From Sphingopyxis terrae subsp. terrae NBRC 15098 (GTDB lineage Bacteria; Pseudomonadota; Alphaproteobacteria; Sphingomonadales; Sphingomonadaceae): 64,000 nucleotides of DNA. Positions 39,969 to 49,500 of the stretch are shown here, in pieces (position 1 is the first letter of the stretch; each line of letters opens with the position of its first letter). The position numbers and the translations under genes were made by a program. The stretch is taken from assembly GCF_001610975.1 (NCBI RefSeq), contig NZ_CP013342.1:1364001-1428000 (forward strand). The letters run 5' to 3'. Under the pieces are notes generated by a model. The model did not search any database. It was not told the DNA's origin and saw only the letters and a list, made by a program, of their open reading frames with translations.

Positions 39969-41948
39969 CTATAGCCCCTGGCAGACATTCTGCTGGCTGG
40001 TGTCGAGGAAGGGCGCAAAGGGGCAGCTGATGTAGCGCAGGCGCACTGTCTTTCCATCGGACAGCGTGACGACGATATTGTCGGCACGCTTGTCGATCGG
40101 GGCGTTGCCGATCGTGCCCACGCGCGCGCCGCCGTTATGCGTCCCGAGGAAGCTGATCATATCGTCCTGGTCGATGCCGTCGCCCGACACGCCGATCGCG
40201 CCGACAAGCTGCGTCCCGCGATAGATGGGCACCGAACCCGGGAAAATCTGGATACCGTTCTGCAGGCGATTCTGCCCCGCCGCGACGTCGGGCAAGGTCG
40301 TGCAGCGTTGCGGCGTGTCGGTCGCGCTGGCGCCCGACACGAAGCCGAGGTGCACGCCGATATTGCCGATGACGAGGGCGGATTGCAGCCCGGTCGAAAA
40401 GGGATTGAACTGCGCGATCGGGCGCGACAGCGGGCCATTGGGCCGCCCGACCTCGCCGTCGGGGAAATAGGGGCGCGACAGATTGCCCCCCGACCGGTCG
40501 GCGAAGGCGAAGGTGCCGGTGAGCGCGCTCGGATCGTTCAGAAAGCTGCGCACCGCGGGGACGAAATGCTGCACGTCGGCGCTGGCGTTGGCGCTGAGTT
40601 CCGCTCCGGCGTTGGCGCCCGAGAAAAAGGCCGCGGTGCGCGCCTTCTGCAGCGATACGTCGGTGCCGAAAATCGGCGCGTCGGGCGCGCGCACGATGCC
40701 GAGCACGGCGCCATGCGTATCGACGAGGCTGATCGTCACCTGCGCCCGGCTGTCGAGCGGGCGGCGAATCTGCGCGCGCGCGCGGCTCATCACCGCAAAG
40801 GCATCTTCGAGCACGGCGCGCACCTCGGCCTGGGTCAGCGGCGCGCTGTTGGTCGATGCATCGGTGCCGGCGCGGATCGGGAAGCGGTTGGTGCCGCTGC
40901 CATTGGTCAGGACAAAGGCATCGCGGTTGGAAAATTCGGCTGCGGTCGAGGCGCGGATTCCCGACGCTTCACTGCCATAGGCGGTGCCCGCGACGATCGC
41001 CGCGGCGGCATAGCCGATGACCGCGACCAGATTGCCGGCCGTGCCGTTCAGGCTGGCGAAGCTCGCGCCGCCGCTCGTCTGCAAGCCGCCATAAGTGGCG
41101 TCCGAAAAGCGCAGCGTCGTCCCGTCGACGGTGATCTTGTCGGCGGTGATCGCCGCCGGCGCCTCGAACCCGCGCGTCCCGGCGAGCGCAATGAACTCCT
41201 CGGCATCATTGTCGATGTCGAGAATGTTGGAATCGCTGCCATAGACGCCGTCGCCCATCACCCCGATGCCGCCGACGAGCACGCCATTCTTGTAAAGCGG
41301 CAGGCCGCCCGGGTCGGCCGCGAGGCCGAGCGGCGAGCGCTTTGGCCCGATCAGCGCGCCGCCGCCCATGGCGCCGAAGCGCGCGGCAAGATCGCTGCAC
41401 GGAAGCTGGCTGAACTGCACCCCGAACAGCGGCCCGCTCTCCAGCCCCGCAGTCGTCGGCGCGGGCGGGAAATGCTCCTGGACGATCTGGCTCGCGGTGC
41501 GCGTCGAAAAGGCGTTGCCGCCGCTCGACAGATAGGCGCCGGTGATCGCCTTCGCGATCGCACCCGCTTCTGCAGGGAAGGTGACGTTCTGCGCGTCGAT
41601 ATTGTCGCCGTTGGGCGCCGCCGAGGTCGTCGCGGTGGCGCGCGCGCCGTTCATGCGGAAGACACCGAGGACATTGCCGACGCGGTCGGTGACCGCGATT
41701 ACCGACGGAAGGCCGCGCGCCTGCGCCTCGGCGATTGCGCCGGCCAGTACGGTCTGGACGTCGGCGACGCTGAGCGACTGGCTCGCGGGCGGCGTGTAGA
41801 GGCCGCCGGTCGGAGTGGGAGTCGGCGTCGGCGTGGGCGTTGGCGAGGGGGTCGGCGTGCCGCCGCCTCCACCGCCGCACGAGGCGAGGAGCAGTGCCGG
41901 GCCGGCGACAAGGGCGGCGGTACGAAAGAGGCGCGATCGGGTCCGCAT
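39969..41948 (-). CDS. Tandem HbpS/GlcG-domain lipoprotein
   Basis: The 659-residue lipoprotein starts at ATG 41948, 4 nt after the upstream cytochrome stop. It has a lipobox (LASC, Cys24), a Gly run, a Thr-Pro repeat linker (about 31-46) and two HbpS/GlcG-like domains (about 52-300 and 370-640). Each contains the family pattern of AxxxAxARGLP-like helix, VVDxxGxVLGxxR-like strand and GGIGVMGDG / GAIGVSGDG loop. HbpS of Streptomyces binds heme and iron; GlcG is of unknown function. In this unit it might deliver heme or shield redox centres at the membrane surface. Two Cys near the C-terminus (CPFAP, NVCQGL) may form a disulfide. Confidence 0.8.
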   Translation of the reverse strand: MRTRSRLFRTAALVAGPALLLASCGGGGGGTPTPSPTPTPTPTPTPTGGLYTPPASQSLSVADVQTVLAGAIAEAQARGLPSVIAVTDRVGNVLGVFRMNGARATATTSAAPNGDNIDAQNVTFPAEAGAIAKAITGAYLSSGGNAFSTRTASQIVQEHFPPAPTTAGLESGPLFGVQFSQLPCSDLAARFGAMGGGALIGPKRSPLGLAADPGGLPLYKNGVLVGGIGVMGDGVYGSDSNILDIDNDAEEFIALAGTRGFEAPAAITADKITVDGTTLRFSDATYGGLQTSGGASFASLNGTAGNLVAVIGYAAAAIVAGTAYGSEASGIRASTAAEFSNRDAFVLTNGSGTNRFPIRAGTDASTNSAPLTQAEVRAVLEDAFAVMSRARAQIRRPLDSRAQVTISLVDTHGAVLGIVRAPDAPIFGTDVSLQKARTAAFFSGANAGAELSANASADVQHFVPAVRSFLNDPSALTGTFAFADRSGGNLSRPYFPDGEVGRPNGPLSRPIAQFNPFSTGLQSALVIGNIGVHLGFVSGASATDTPQRCTTLPDVAAGQNRLQNGIQIFPGSVPIYRGTQLVGAIGVSGDGIDQDDMISFLGTHNGGARVGTIGNAPIDKRADNIVVTLSDGKTVRLRYISCPFAPFLDTSQQNVCQGL

Positions 41949-41952
41949 CGGC

Positions 41953-43398
41953 TTACCGCAGCGCCTGAATCGCGCGCACCGCGCTGCCGAAGGAGGCTTG
42001 GAAGTCGCTGGGCTTGTAGGCGTTGGGATCCTTGACCGAGGCATAGGCGCGGTCGATGTCGGCGCGGATGCCCGCCGCAGCGCCGATGGTGATCCGCCCC
42101 GACGAAACCATCGCGTTGAGCAGCGTGTCGACCCCCATCACCGCCTGCGATGACCCCGCATAGTCGGTGAAGCGGTCATTGACCGCCTTCCCCGCAATCG
42201 CATCGACCATCGCAAAGGCGTCGGTGCCCGAAAAGGCGCGCGCTGCGAAGGCGCTTTTGAGCGCCGCGACCGTCTGCGCCAGATCAGCGGCGGCGCGAAC
42301 CGCGGCCGGACGATCGGTCGCGATCGCGCGGTGGAAGGCGGCGCTGCGCGCGCCGAGCTGTTCGGCAAGCGCGGGCGAGGCCATGCGCGCGGCGGCCGAG
42401 AGCATGATCAGATTTTCGTCATTATAGGGCGGCATGCCTTCGGGAATGCCCGGCCGCGCCGGATTGTCGACGCTGGTCTTCACCGGCTTCGCCTGATCGT
42501 AGATCCGGCGGTGGCAACTGTGGCAGTCGAGGAAATAAAATTCGGGGAACATCCCCTCGGTCCCGCGTTTCGACTGGAACAGCGCGAGGCTGCGTTCGAG
42601 CGCGGTCGCCTGCCCCACCGCCCACATCTGCACATGGTCGGTGCGCGCGCCCGCCGCGCCGAACTTGCGCCAGCCATAATCGGCATCTTCCTGATGATGC
42701 GCCTGGAGCGAGGAGAAGAGGTCGAGCTCGAATGAAATGCGCGGATGCCCCGCCGCCATGATGCGGTGGGTGACGAACTGCCCCTCGCCCGCGGCCCCGA
42801 AATGGCAGTCGACGCACACGCCCGCGCGCACCACCGGATCCTCGAGCCGGCGCAAGCCGGCGCGCAGATTGGCGAGATGCTTCTCGCGCATTTCGCCGCC
42901 GGGGCTGGGGTTGGCGCCGACCCCGGCATAATGGCTCGCGATCCAGCTGCCTGCAGGACCGTGGCAGGATTCGCAGGTGACGCCGTCCTCGACCGGCGCG
43001 GCACCGCGGCTCGTTGCCGCATCGCTGTGGCACCCAAGGCACATCGAGGCGCGCGCCGGATCGCCGATGCCGAGGTTGCGGGCAATGAACTGGCTTCGGC
43101 TGGTGTTGAGCACGGCCCAGGCGCGGCTATGCGCGCCGCCGGGGGTCGAGGGTTCCTGCCAGCGCATCAACTCGTCCTGACGGACAACGACGCCGTCGCC
43201 CTCCATCCGGCCGTGGCAGGTCGATCCCGCGCAGGACGCAACACCCAGAAAACGCCCGCCGCTTTCGCCCTGCGAGCGCGCCGGAGGCGCCGAAAGCGTC
43301 GCGGCGATCGCAAGCATGGCAAGCAGCAGCGCCAGTGCCGCCACCGCCGCCCACGACCGATCGCCGCGCCCGATGCCAGCGTGCGTCGTCATTCCCAC
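41953..43398 (-). CDS. Membrane-anchored multiheme c-type cytochrome (c554-like)
   Basis: The 481-residue protein has an N-terminal hydrophobic segment (about 16-38) acting as signal or anchor, four CXXCH sites (Cys 120, 142, 195, 292) and an earlier CX4CH site (Cys56 to His62). Spacing and the GHPRISFELDLFSS segment recall the cytochrome c554 family. The last 170 residues are helical and heme-free. Translation may begin at GTG 43398 (AGGGGA upstream) or ATG 43392. It is the first gene of the cytochrome unit and probably passes electrons between the inner membrane or periplasm and the barrel-decaheme pair. It starts 31 nt after gdhA. Confidence 0.86.
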   Translation of the reverse strand: MGMTTHAGIGRGDRSWAAVAALALLLAMLAIAATLSAPPARSQGESGGRFLGVASCAGSTCHGRMEGDGVVVRQDELMRWQEPSTPGGAHSRAWAVLNTSRSQFIARNLGIGDPARASMCLGCHSDAATSRGAAPVEDGVTCESCHGPAGSWIASHYAGVGANPSPGGEMREKHLANLRAGLRRLEDPVVRAGVCVDCHFGAAGEGQFVTHRIMAAGHPRISFELDLFSSLQAHHQEDADYGWRKFGAAGARTDHVQMWAVGQATALERSLALFQSKRGTEGMFPEFYFLDCHSCHRRIYDQAKPVKTSVDNPARPGIPEGMPPYNDENLIMLSAAARMASPALAEQLGARSAAFHRAIATDRPAAVRAAADLAQTVAALKSAFAARAFSGTDAFAMVDAIAGKAVNDRFTDYAGSSQAVMGVDTLLNAMVSSGRITIGAAAGIRADIDRAYASVKDPNAYKPSDFQASFGSAVRAIQALR

Positions 43399-43429
43399 GA
43401 GTCCCCTTTTGCCCTGAGGGCCTTTTACC

Positions 43430-44785
43430 CTAAACGACCCCGAACGCCAGCATCGCGTCGGCGACTTTCTTGAAGCCGGCGATGTTCGCGCCCTTCACAT
43501 AATCGATATAGCCGCCGCCCTGATCGCCATAGGTCAGGCAGCGTTCGTGGATGCCCGCCATGATATCCTTGAGCATCTGTTGCAGCTCGGCTTCGCTCCA
43601 GCTGCGCCGGCCGCTGTTCTGGCTCATTTCGAGGCCCGAAACCGCAACCCCGCCGGCGTTGGCCGCCTTGCCGGGCGCGAACATGATCTTTGCGTCCTTG
43701 AAGACATGAACACCGGCAAGGTCGGTCGGCATGTTCGCGCCCTCGCTCACCGCGATGCAGCCGTTCGCCACCAGCATTTTCGCATCATCGCCATTCAGCT
43801 CGTTCTGCGTCGCGCACGGCAGCACGACGTCGCACGGCACCGCCCACGGCGTTTTGCCCGCGGTAAAGGTGGCGCTCTTGAACTCGGCGCAATAATCCTC
43901 GATCCGGCCGCGCCGGTGCGTCTTGTGCGCCTTAACCCAGTCGATCTTTTCCTGGGTGATGCCGTCGGGATCGTGGATGAAGCCGCCCGAATCGGACAGG
44001 GTGAGCACCTTGCCGCCCAGCTGCACGATCTTTTCCGCCGCGTGCGTCGCGACATTGCCCGATCCCGAAATCACCGCGCTCTTGCCGACGAGATCCTGCC
44101 CCTTCGCCGCAAGCATGTTTGCGAGGAAATAGACAGCGCCATAGCCCGTCGCCTCGGTCCGGATCAGCGAGCCGCCCCATTCAAGGCCCTTGCCGGTGAG
44201 CACCCCGGTAAATTCGTTCGTAATGCGCTTGTACTGGCCGAACATGAAGCCGATTTCGCGTCCGCCGACGCCGATGTCGCCCGCCGGCACGTCGACGTCG
44301 GCGCCGATGTGGCGATAGAGCTCGGTCATGAAGCTCTGGCAGAAGCGCATGATCTCGCGCACGCTCTTGCCCTTCGGGTTGAAGTTCGACCCGCCCTTGC
44401 CGCCGCCCATCGGCAGGCCGGTGAGCGCATTCTTGAACGTTTGTTCGAACGCCAGGAATTTGAGGACGCTTTCGGTCACGCTCGGGTGAAAGCGGATGCC
44501 CCCCTTATAGGGGCCGATGGCATTGTTGTTCTGAACCCGCCAGCCGCGCTGGACGCGGATATTGCCGTTGTCGTCCTCCCAGCAGACGCGGAAGGACACG
44601 ACCCGGTCGGGTTCGGCAATGCGCCGCAATATCTGCTGCGCGTGATATTCTTCCTTGTCGGCGATGAAGTCGAAAATATCCTCGGCGACTTCCTGCACCG
44701 CCTGGACGAACTCGGGCTGGCCCGGGTTGCGCCGCTTCACACCTTCCATGAACGTCGGAAAATCGACGTGATCCGCTACCGCCAT
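43430..44785 (-). CDS. gdhA: NADP-specific glutamate dehydrogenase
   Basis: The 451-residue cytoplasmic enzyme aminates 2-oxoglutarate to glutamate. The substrate-binding segment LPMGGGKGGSNFNPKGKS and the RVQNNNAIGPYKGGIRFHP region mark the hexameric NADP-type (GdhA) family. The Rossmann part shows VISGSGNVATHAAEKI, and the C-terminus GGYIDYVKGANIAGFKKVADAM is intact. It lies upstream of the cytochrome unit on the same strand with 31 nt between, and no terminator oriented for the minus strand is seen. Read-through into the cytochromes is therefore possible. A small dyad ACGAT-TTT-ATCGT (44836-44848) lies in its promoter region. Confidence 0.96.
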   Translation of the reverse strand: MAVADHVDFPTFMEGVKRRNPGQPEFVQAVQEVAEDIFDFIADKEEYHAQQILRRIAEPDRVVSFRVCWEDDNGNIRVQRGWRVQNNNAIGPYKGGIRFHPSVTESVLKFLAFEQTFKNALTGLPMGGGKGGSNFNPKGKSVREIMRFCQSFMTELYRHIGADVDVPAGDIGVGGREIGFMFGQYKRITNEFTGVLTGKGLEWGGSLIRTEATGYGAVYFLANMLAAKGQDLVGKSAVISGSGNVATHAAEKIVQLGGKVLTLSDSGGFIHDPDGITQEKIDWVKAHKTHRRGRIEDYCAEFKSATFTAGKTPWAVPCDVVLPCATQNELNGDDAKMLVANGCIAVSEGANMPTDLAGVHVFKDAKIMFAPGKAANAGGVAVSGLEMSQNSGRRSWSEAELQQMLKDIMAGIHERCLTYGDQGGGYIDYVKGANIAGFKKVADAMLAFGVV

Positions 44786-44951
44786 GCACCCCTCCCACGC
44801 AAAGACTTGGGAAAACCGGTGCGACCCCCTGTTTTACGATTTTATCGTTGACCGACCTCGCCCGACAGAGGCTACACCTTTGCCCGCCAAAGGCAATATG
44901 GCGCGGCACCGTCGCGCGCGATTTCGCCGCGGCGAATATTCGGGGGATGGA

Positions 44952-45878
44952 ATGAGCGAAACCAAGGCCATGTCGACGACGAACCGTGCGATCCTGATCG
45001 CCGCCTTCCTCCTGCTCGCCGGCGCGATCGGCTACGCGATCTGGCGCGATTCCGCCAATTATGCCGCGGCGCCCGCGCCGACGGCCGCAGCGTCACCCGA
45101 TGCACAGCTTGCCGCAATCGAGGACCGGACGCGGCGCGAACCGCAAAGCGCCGACGCGTGGATGGCGCTCGGTGCCGCGCGTTTCGACCTTGGCGATTAT
45201 CCCGGCGCCGCCGCAGCTTATGAAAAATCGGTCGCGATCGCGCCCGAGTCGGCTGGGCTATGGTCGGCGCTTGGCGAGGCGCGCGTGATGGCAAGTCCGC
45301 GCGATCCGATGCCCGCCGCCGCGGCCGAAGCCTTTGACAAGGCGATCGCGCTCAATCCCAGAGATCCGCGCGCACGCTATTTCATGGCAGTGAAGAAGGA
45401 TATCGCCGGCGATCACAAGGGGGCGATCGACGAATGGTTCGCGCTGCTCGCCGACACGCCGCAGGGCGCTCCGTGGGAGGCCGACCTGCGCCGCACGATC
45501 GAGCAGGTCGGCGCGATCAACAAGATCGACGTCGCCCCGCGCCTCGCCGCGACGCAGCCGCGCGCGCTCAAGGCCGACGAGATGCCCGTCGCCGCGCGCG
45601 CAATCCCCGGCCCCAGCCGCGCCGACATGGAAACCGCCTCGCAGCTTCCCAAGGGGCAGCAGGACGCGATGATCGTGGGGATGGTCGACGGGCTGGAGGC
45701 CAAGCTGAAAGCAAATCCGGCGGACGTCGACCGCTGGATCATGCTGATGCGCAGCCGGATGACGCTCGGCGAAACCGCAAAAGCGGCGCAGGCACTGAAA
45801 GACGCGCTCGCCGCCAATCCGGGTGCGGCACAAAGGCTGAAGGCGCAGGCGCAGATGCTCGGGGTGCCGGGGACCTGA
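44952..45878 (+). CDS. CcmI/CycH-like TPR protein
   Basis: The 308-residue protein has one N-terminal membrane helix (about 11-28) followed by TPR repeats facing the periplasm (DAWMALGAARFDLGDYPGAA; PRARYFMAVKKDIAGDHKGA). Its C-terminal pattern GMVDGLEAKLKANPADVDRW closely resembles the TPR part of CcmI/CycH, which holds apocytochrome c for heme ligation. Only one membrane helix is present rather than two, and no other ccm gene is nearby. The ATG at 44952 follows GGGGGATGG. It is divergent from gdhA and close to the multiheme genes, so assistance in their maturation is plausible but not shown. Confidence 0.75.
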   Translation: MSETKAMSTTNRAILIAAFLLLAGAIGYAIWRDSANYAAAPAPTAAASPDAQLAAIEDRTRREPQSADAWMALGAARFDLGDYPGAAAAYEKSVAIAPESAGLWSALGEARVMASPRDPMPAAAAEAFDKAIALNPRDPRARYFMAVKKDIAGDHKGAIDEWFALLADTPQGAPWEADLRRTIEQVGAINKIDVAPRLAATQPRALKADEMPVAARAIPGPSRADMETASQLPKGQQDAMIVGMVDGLEAKLKANPADVDRWIMLMRSRMTLGETAKAAQALKDALAANPGAAQRLKAQAQMLGVPGT

Positions 45879-45901
45879 TTTTTTAGCAGGGGGAGATAGT
45901 C

Positions 45902-46570
45902 GTGAAATCCGTGATGATATTGGCCGGCATAATGGCCATGGCCGCCGCCGCACCGACCGCAGCCGCACGCGAGAGCTTTGTGCTGGAAATCGGCGGCGAA
46001 CAGCTGACGGGACTCGCGCCCGAAGGATATTGCGTTCCCAAGGGCAAGGACAAGGAAGCCAGCGATCTGCTTGCCACGGGTGACACGCAGAATTTCACCT
46101 TGATCATGCTGATCCGGTGCGATCGCCAAAATCATCCGCAAGGGTTCGGCGCCGACTATTTCCTGATCAAGGCGGCGCGCGAGACGATAGACGTCGTTAT
46201 GGAACGCGCCGAATTCCTCAAGCTGATGGAGGCCGAGATTGGCAAAGCCGAATGGCGATCGGGTGAAACTTCGGACGCGTTGCTGAAAAATGCGTCGAAG
46301 GACGTAAGCAGCGCGCTGGGGACGGATATCGCGATATCCGGCGCACTGCGCCCGCATGGCGTCGACACGAGCTGCGCCTATCTTGGCGGTTCGCTGAACG
46401 TGGCCACCGACGGAAAAACGCTCCCCATAGTCGCGGGGGCCTGCCTGACCTCGGTCGCAGGCAAGCTGCTGTCGGTTAACGCCTATGACGAGGCGAAGCC
46501 GCCCGTCGACGCGGCCGTCCAGATGCGCCGCGCGCGCGCTTTAGCGATGCAGTTGAAGGCCGCTCCCTGA
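45902..46570 (+). CDS. Hypothetical exported protein
   Basis: I do not recognise the family. The 222-residue product has a signal peptide (about 1-22, Ala-rich) and a mature domain with four Cys (YCVPKGK, IRCDRQ, TSCAYLG, GACLTS), which suggests two disulfides in the periplasm. No heme or metal motif is seen. Translation starts at GTG with GGGGGAGA six bases upstream, 23 nt after the CcmI-like gene, so the two are likely co-transcribed. It is convergent with putA. Confidence 0.7.
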   Translation: MKSVMILAGIMAMAAAAPTAAARESFVLEIGGEQLTGLAPEGYCVPKGKDKEASDLLATGDTQNFTLIMLIRCDRQNHPQGFGADYFLIKAARETIDVVMERAEFLKLMEAEIGKAEWRSGETSDALLKNASKDVSSALGTDIAISGALRPHGVDTSCAYLGGSLNVATDGKTLPIVAGACLTSVAGKLLSVNAYDEAKPPVDAAVQMRRARALAMQLKAAP

Positions 46571-46583
46571 CCCGAAAGCTGCC

Positions 46584-49500
46584 CTAACCCGCCATCAGCG
46601 CCGCATTGCCGCCCGCGGCGGTGATGTCGGTCGAGATCGATTTTTCCTCGGCGAAACGGTGCAGATAATGCGGGCCACCGGCTTTCGGCCCCGTGCCCGA
46701 CAGACCTCGGCCGCCGAAGGGCTGCGATCCAACGATCGCGCCGATCTGGTTGCGATTGACATAGACATTGCCGACCGCCGCGCGCGCCGCGACATGCGCC
46801 GCGACGCCGTCGATCCGCGTGTGGACGCCTAGCGTCAGGCCATAGCCCGAGGCGTTGATCGCGTCGATCAGCGCGTCGAGCTCGCCGCCTTTCCATGTCG
46901 CGAAATGCAGCACCGGTCCGAAAATCTCGCGCCTGAGATCGGTGACATGATCGAGGCGGATCATCGTCGGCGGTACGAAGGTACCGCCCGCCGGCCAATC
47001 GGTGCGCGCCGCCTCTGCGATCACGCGGCCCGCGGCGCGCGCATCCGCGACATAAGCCGCAATGTTCGCTTGCGCCTCGGCATCGATGATCGGACCGACG
47101 TCGGTCGAGAGGATCGCCGGGTCGCCGATGTTGAGTTCGGCCATCGCGCCCGCGACCATGTCGATCATCGTGTCGGCGACATCCTCTTGCACGCAAAGCA
47201 GGCGAAGCGCCGAACAGCGCTGGCCCGCCGATTGGAAAGCGCTCGCGACGGCGTCACGCGCGACCTGTTCGGGAAGCGCGGTCGAATCGACGATCATCGC
47301 GTTGGCACCGCCGGTTTCGGCGATCAGCGTCGCGATCGGACCGTCACGCCCCGCGAGGCTGCGGTTGATCGCGCGCGCAACCTCGGTCGATCCGGTGAAT
47401 GCGACGCCGATGATATCGTCATGACCGGTCAGCGCTGCGCCCACCGTTTCGCCGCGACCGGGGAGAAATGCCAACACATCGGCGGGCACACCCGCCTCGA
47501 GCAGCAATTCTATCGCGGCATGCGCGATCAGCGGCGTCTGTTCGGCGGGCTTCGCCAGCACGGCGTTGCCCGCGGCGAGCGCCGCCGAGACCTGCCCCAG
47601 AAAGATCGCCAGCGGGAAATTCCACGGGCTGATGGCAACGAAGACGCCCTTGCCTTCGAGGATCAGTTCGTTGCGCTCGCCGGTCGGGCCGGGCAGCGCG
47701 ATGGGGTAGGAGAAATCGGCGCGCGCCTGGGCGGCATAATAGCGCAGGAAGTCGACCGCCTCGCGCACTTCGGCCACCGCATCGACGAGCGTCTTGCCCG
47801 CCTCGTCGATCGCCAGTCCCAGAAAGAGAGCATCGCGTTCCTCGAGCAGATCGGCCGCGCGTTCGAGCCGTTCGGCGCGGAAGGCGCCGCCGGCCAGACT
47901 CCAGTCGCCCTGCGCGGCGCGCGCGGCGGCGATGGCGGCATTGACCATATCGGCGTGGGCCTCAATTACATGACCGACGACAGCGCCGGTTGCGGGATTG
48001 CGCACCGCTTCGGCGGTGCCCGCCGCTGCCGTGCCGCCGACGATCGGCGCCGCGATGCGCCCGCTGTCACGCGCCCCGGCAATCGCGGCCGCCAGCGCCT
48101 CGGGCACGCCGGGTTCGCCAAGGTCATAGCCGCGCGAATTGCGCCGGACGGGATCGAAAAGCTGGAGCCCGGTCGGGATCTTCGACGGCACGCTCGCGAT
48201 GCTGCGCGGGTCGACCGCCAGCTCTTCGGCGGTCACGTCGGGGTCCGAAAACTGGTGCACGAAACTGCTGTTCGCGCCATTTTCGAGCAGGCGGCGGACG
48301 AGATAGGCGAGCAGGTCGCGGTGGGTGCCCACGGGCGCATAGACGCGTACCGGGCGCGGCGGCGGCGACAGCGCAACGATCGCATCATGCGCGCCTTCAC
48401 CCATGCCGTGCAGCCGCTGCAGTTCGTAATCGGCGCCGTCGAACAGTTCGGCGATGAAGGCCAGCGTCATCGCATTATGCGTCGCAAAGGCCGGGAAGAT
48501 GCAATCCTGATGCTCGCGCAATATCTGCGCGCACGCCATATAGTTGAGGTCGGTGTGGTTCTTTGCGGTGAAGACCGGAAAATCGCCGAGCCCCATCGTC
48601 TGCGCGCGCTTGATCTCGGTATCCCAATAGGCGCCCTTGACCAGCCGCATCGACAGCATGACGCCCCGCGCGCGCGCCTTGGCGGCAACCCAGCGGATCG
48701 CCTCGCTCGCGCGCTTCTGATAGGCCTGGATCACGATGCCGAGCCCGGTCCAGCCGTCGGCGAGCCCCGCGTCGATCAGCGCGCCATAAACGTCGAGATG
48801 CGGTTCGAGCCGGTCGCTTTCCTCGGCATCGATCATCAGCGGAATGTTGACGCCGCGCGCGGCGCGGGCGAGCGCGATAACATCGGGGATCAATTCTTCG
48901 CGAACGCGCTCGGCCTGCAGATATTCGTAACGCGGGTGGAGCGCCGACAGCTTGATCGAAATGCCGTGGTTGGCAAATGGGTCGCCCGGCTTCGCATCGC
49001 GGCCGATGCGCGCGATCGCCGCGGCATAGCTGTCATAATAGCGCCGCGCATCCTCTGCGGTGCGCGCCGCTTCGCCGAGCATGTCGAAGCTGGCGAGTTC
49101 GCCCTTGTCCTTGTCGGCACGCCGCACCGCGGCGTCGATCGTTTCGCCCATCACGAACTGCTGGCCGAGCAGCTTCATCGCCGCGAGTGCCGCCTGGCGG
49201 ATCACCGGCTCGCCCGAGCGGCGGATCATCGACTTGAGCAGGGTGAGCGGGTTCGCCTTGCTGCCCATCGCGCCGAGCATCAGCGTCGCCGAGCCCAGCG
49301 ACAGGCCGCGCGCCGACAGCGCGACAACCAGCGGGCTGTCCTCATCCTCGCCCTCGCGCCAATGGCGTCCGGCGATCTTGTCGCGGATCAGCGCATTGGC
49401 GGTCGCGCTGTCGGGAACGCGCAGCAGCGCTTCGGCAAGGCACATCAGCACGACGCCTTCCTCGGTCGACAGGCGGTAGCGATTCATGAGCTGCGCGACG

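Noticed and set aside
43411-43424. GCCC-TGA-GGGC hairpin between gdhA and the first cytochrome gene as a gdhA terminator
   Set aside because: The T-run lies on the plus-strand side only. On the transcribed minus strand it is followed by AAAA, and the stem is just 4 bp.
44836-44848. ACGAT-TTT-ATCGT dyad upstream of gdhA as an operator
   Set aside because: The arms are only 5 bp and match no regulator I know. It is mentioned in the gene entry but not called.
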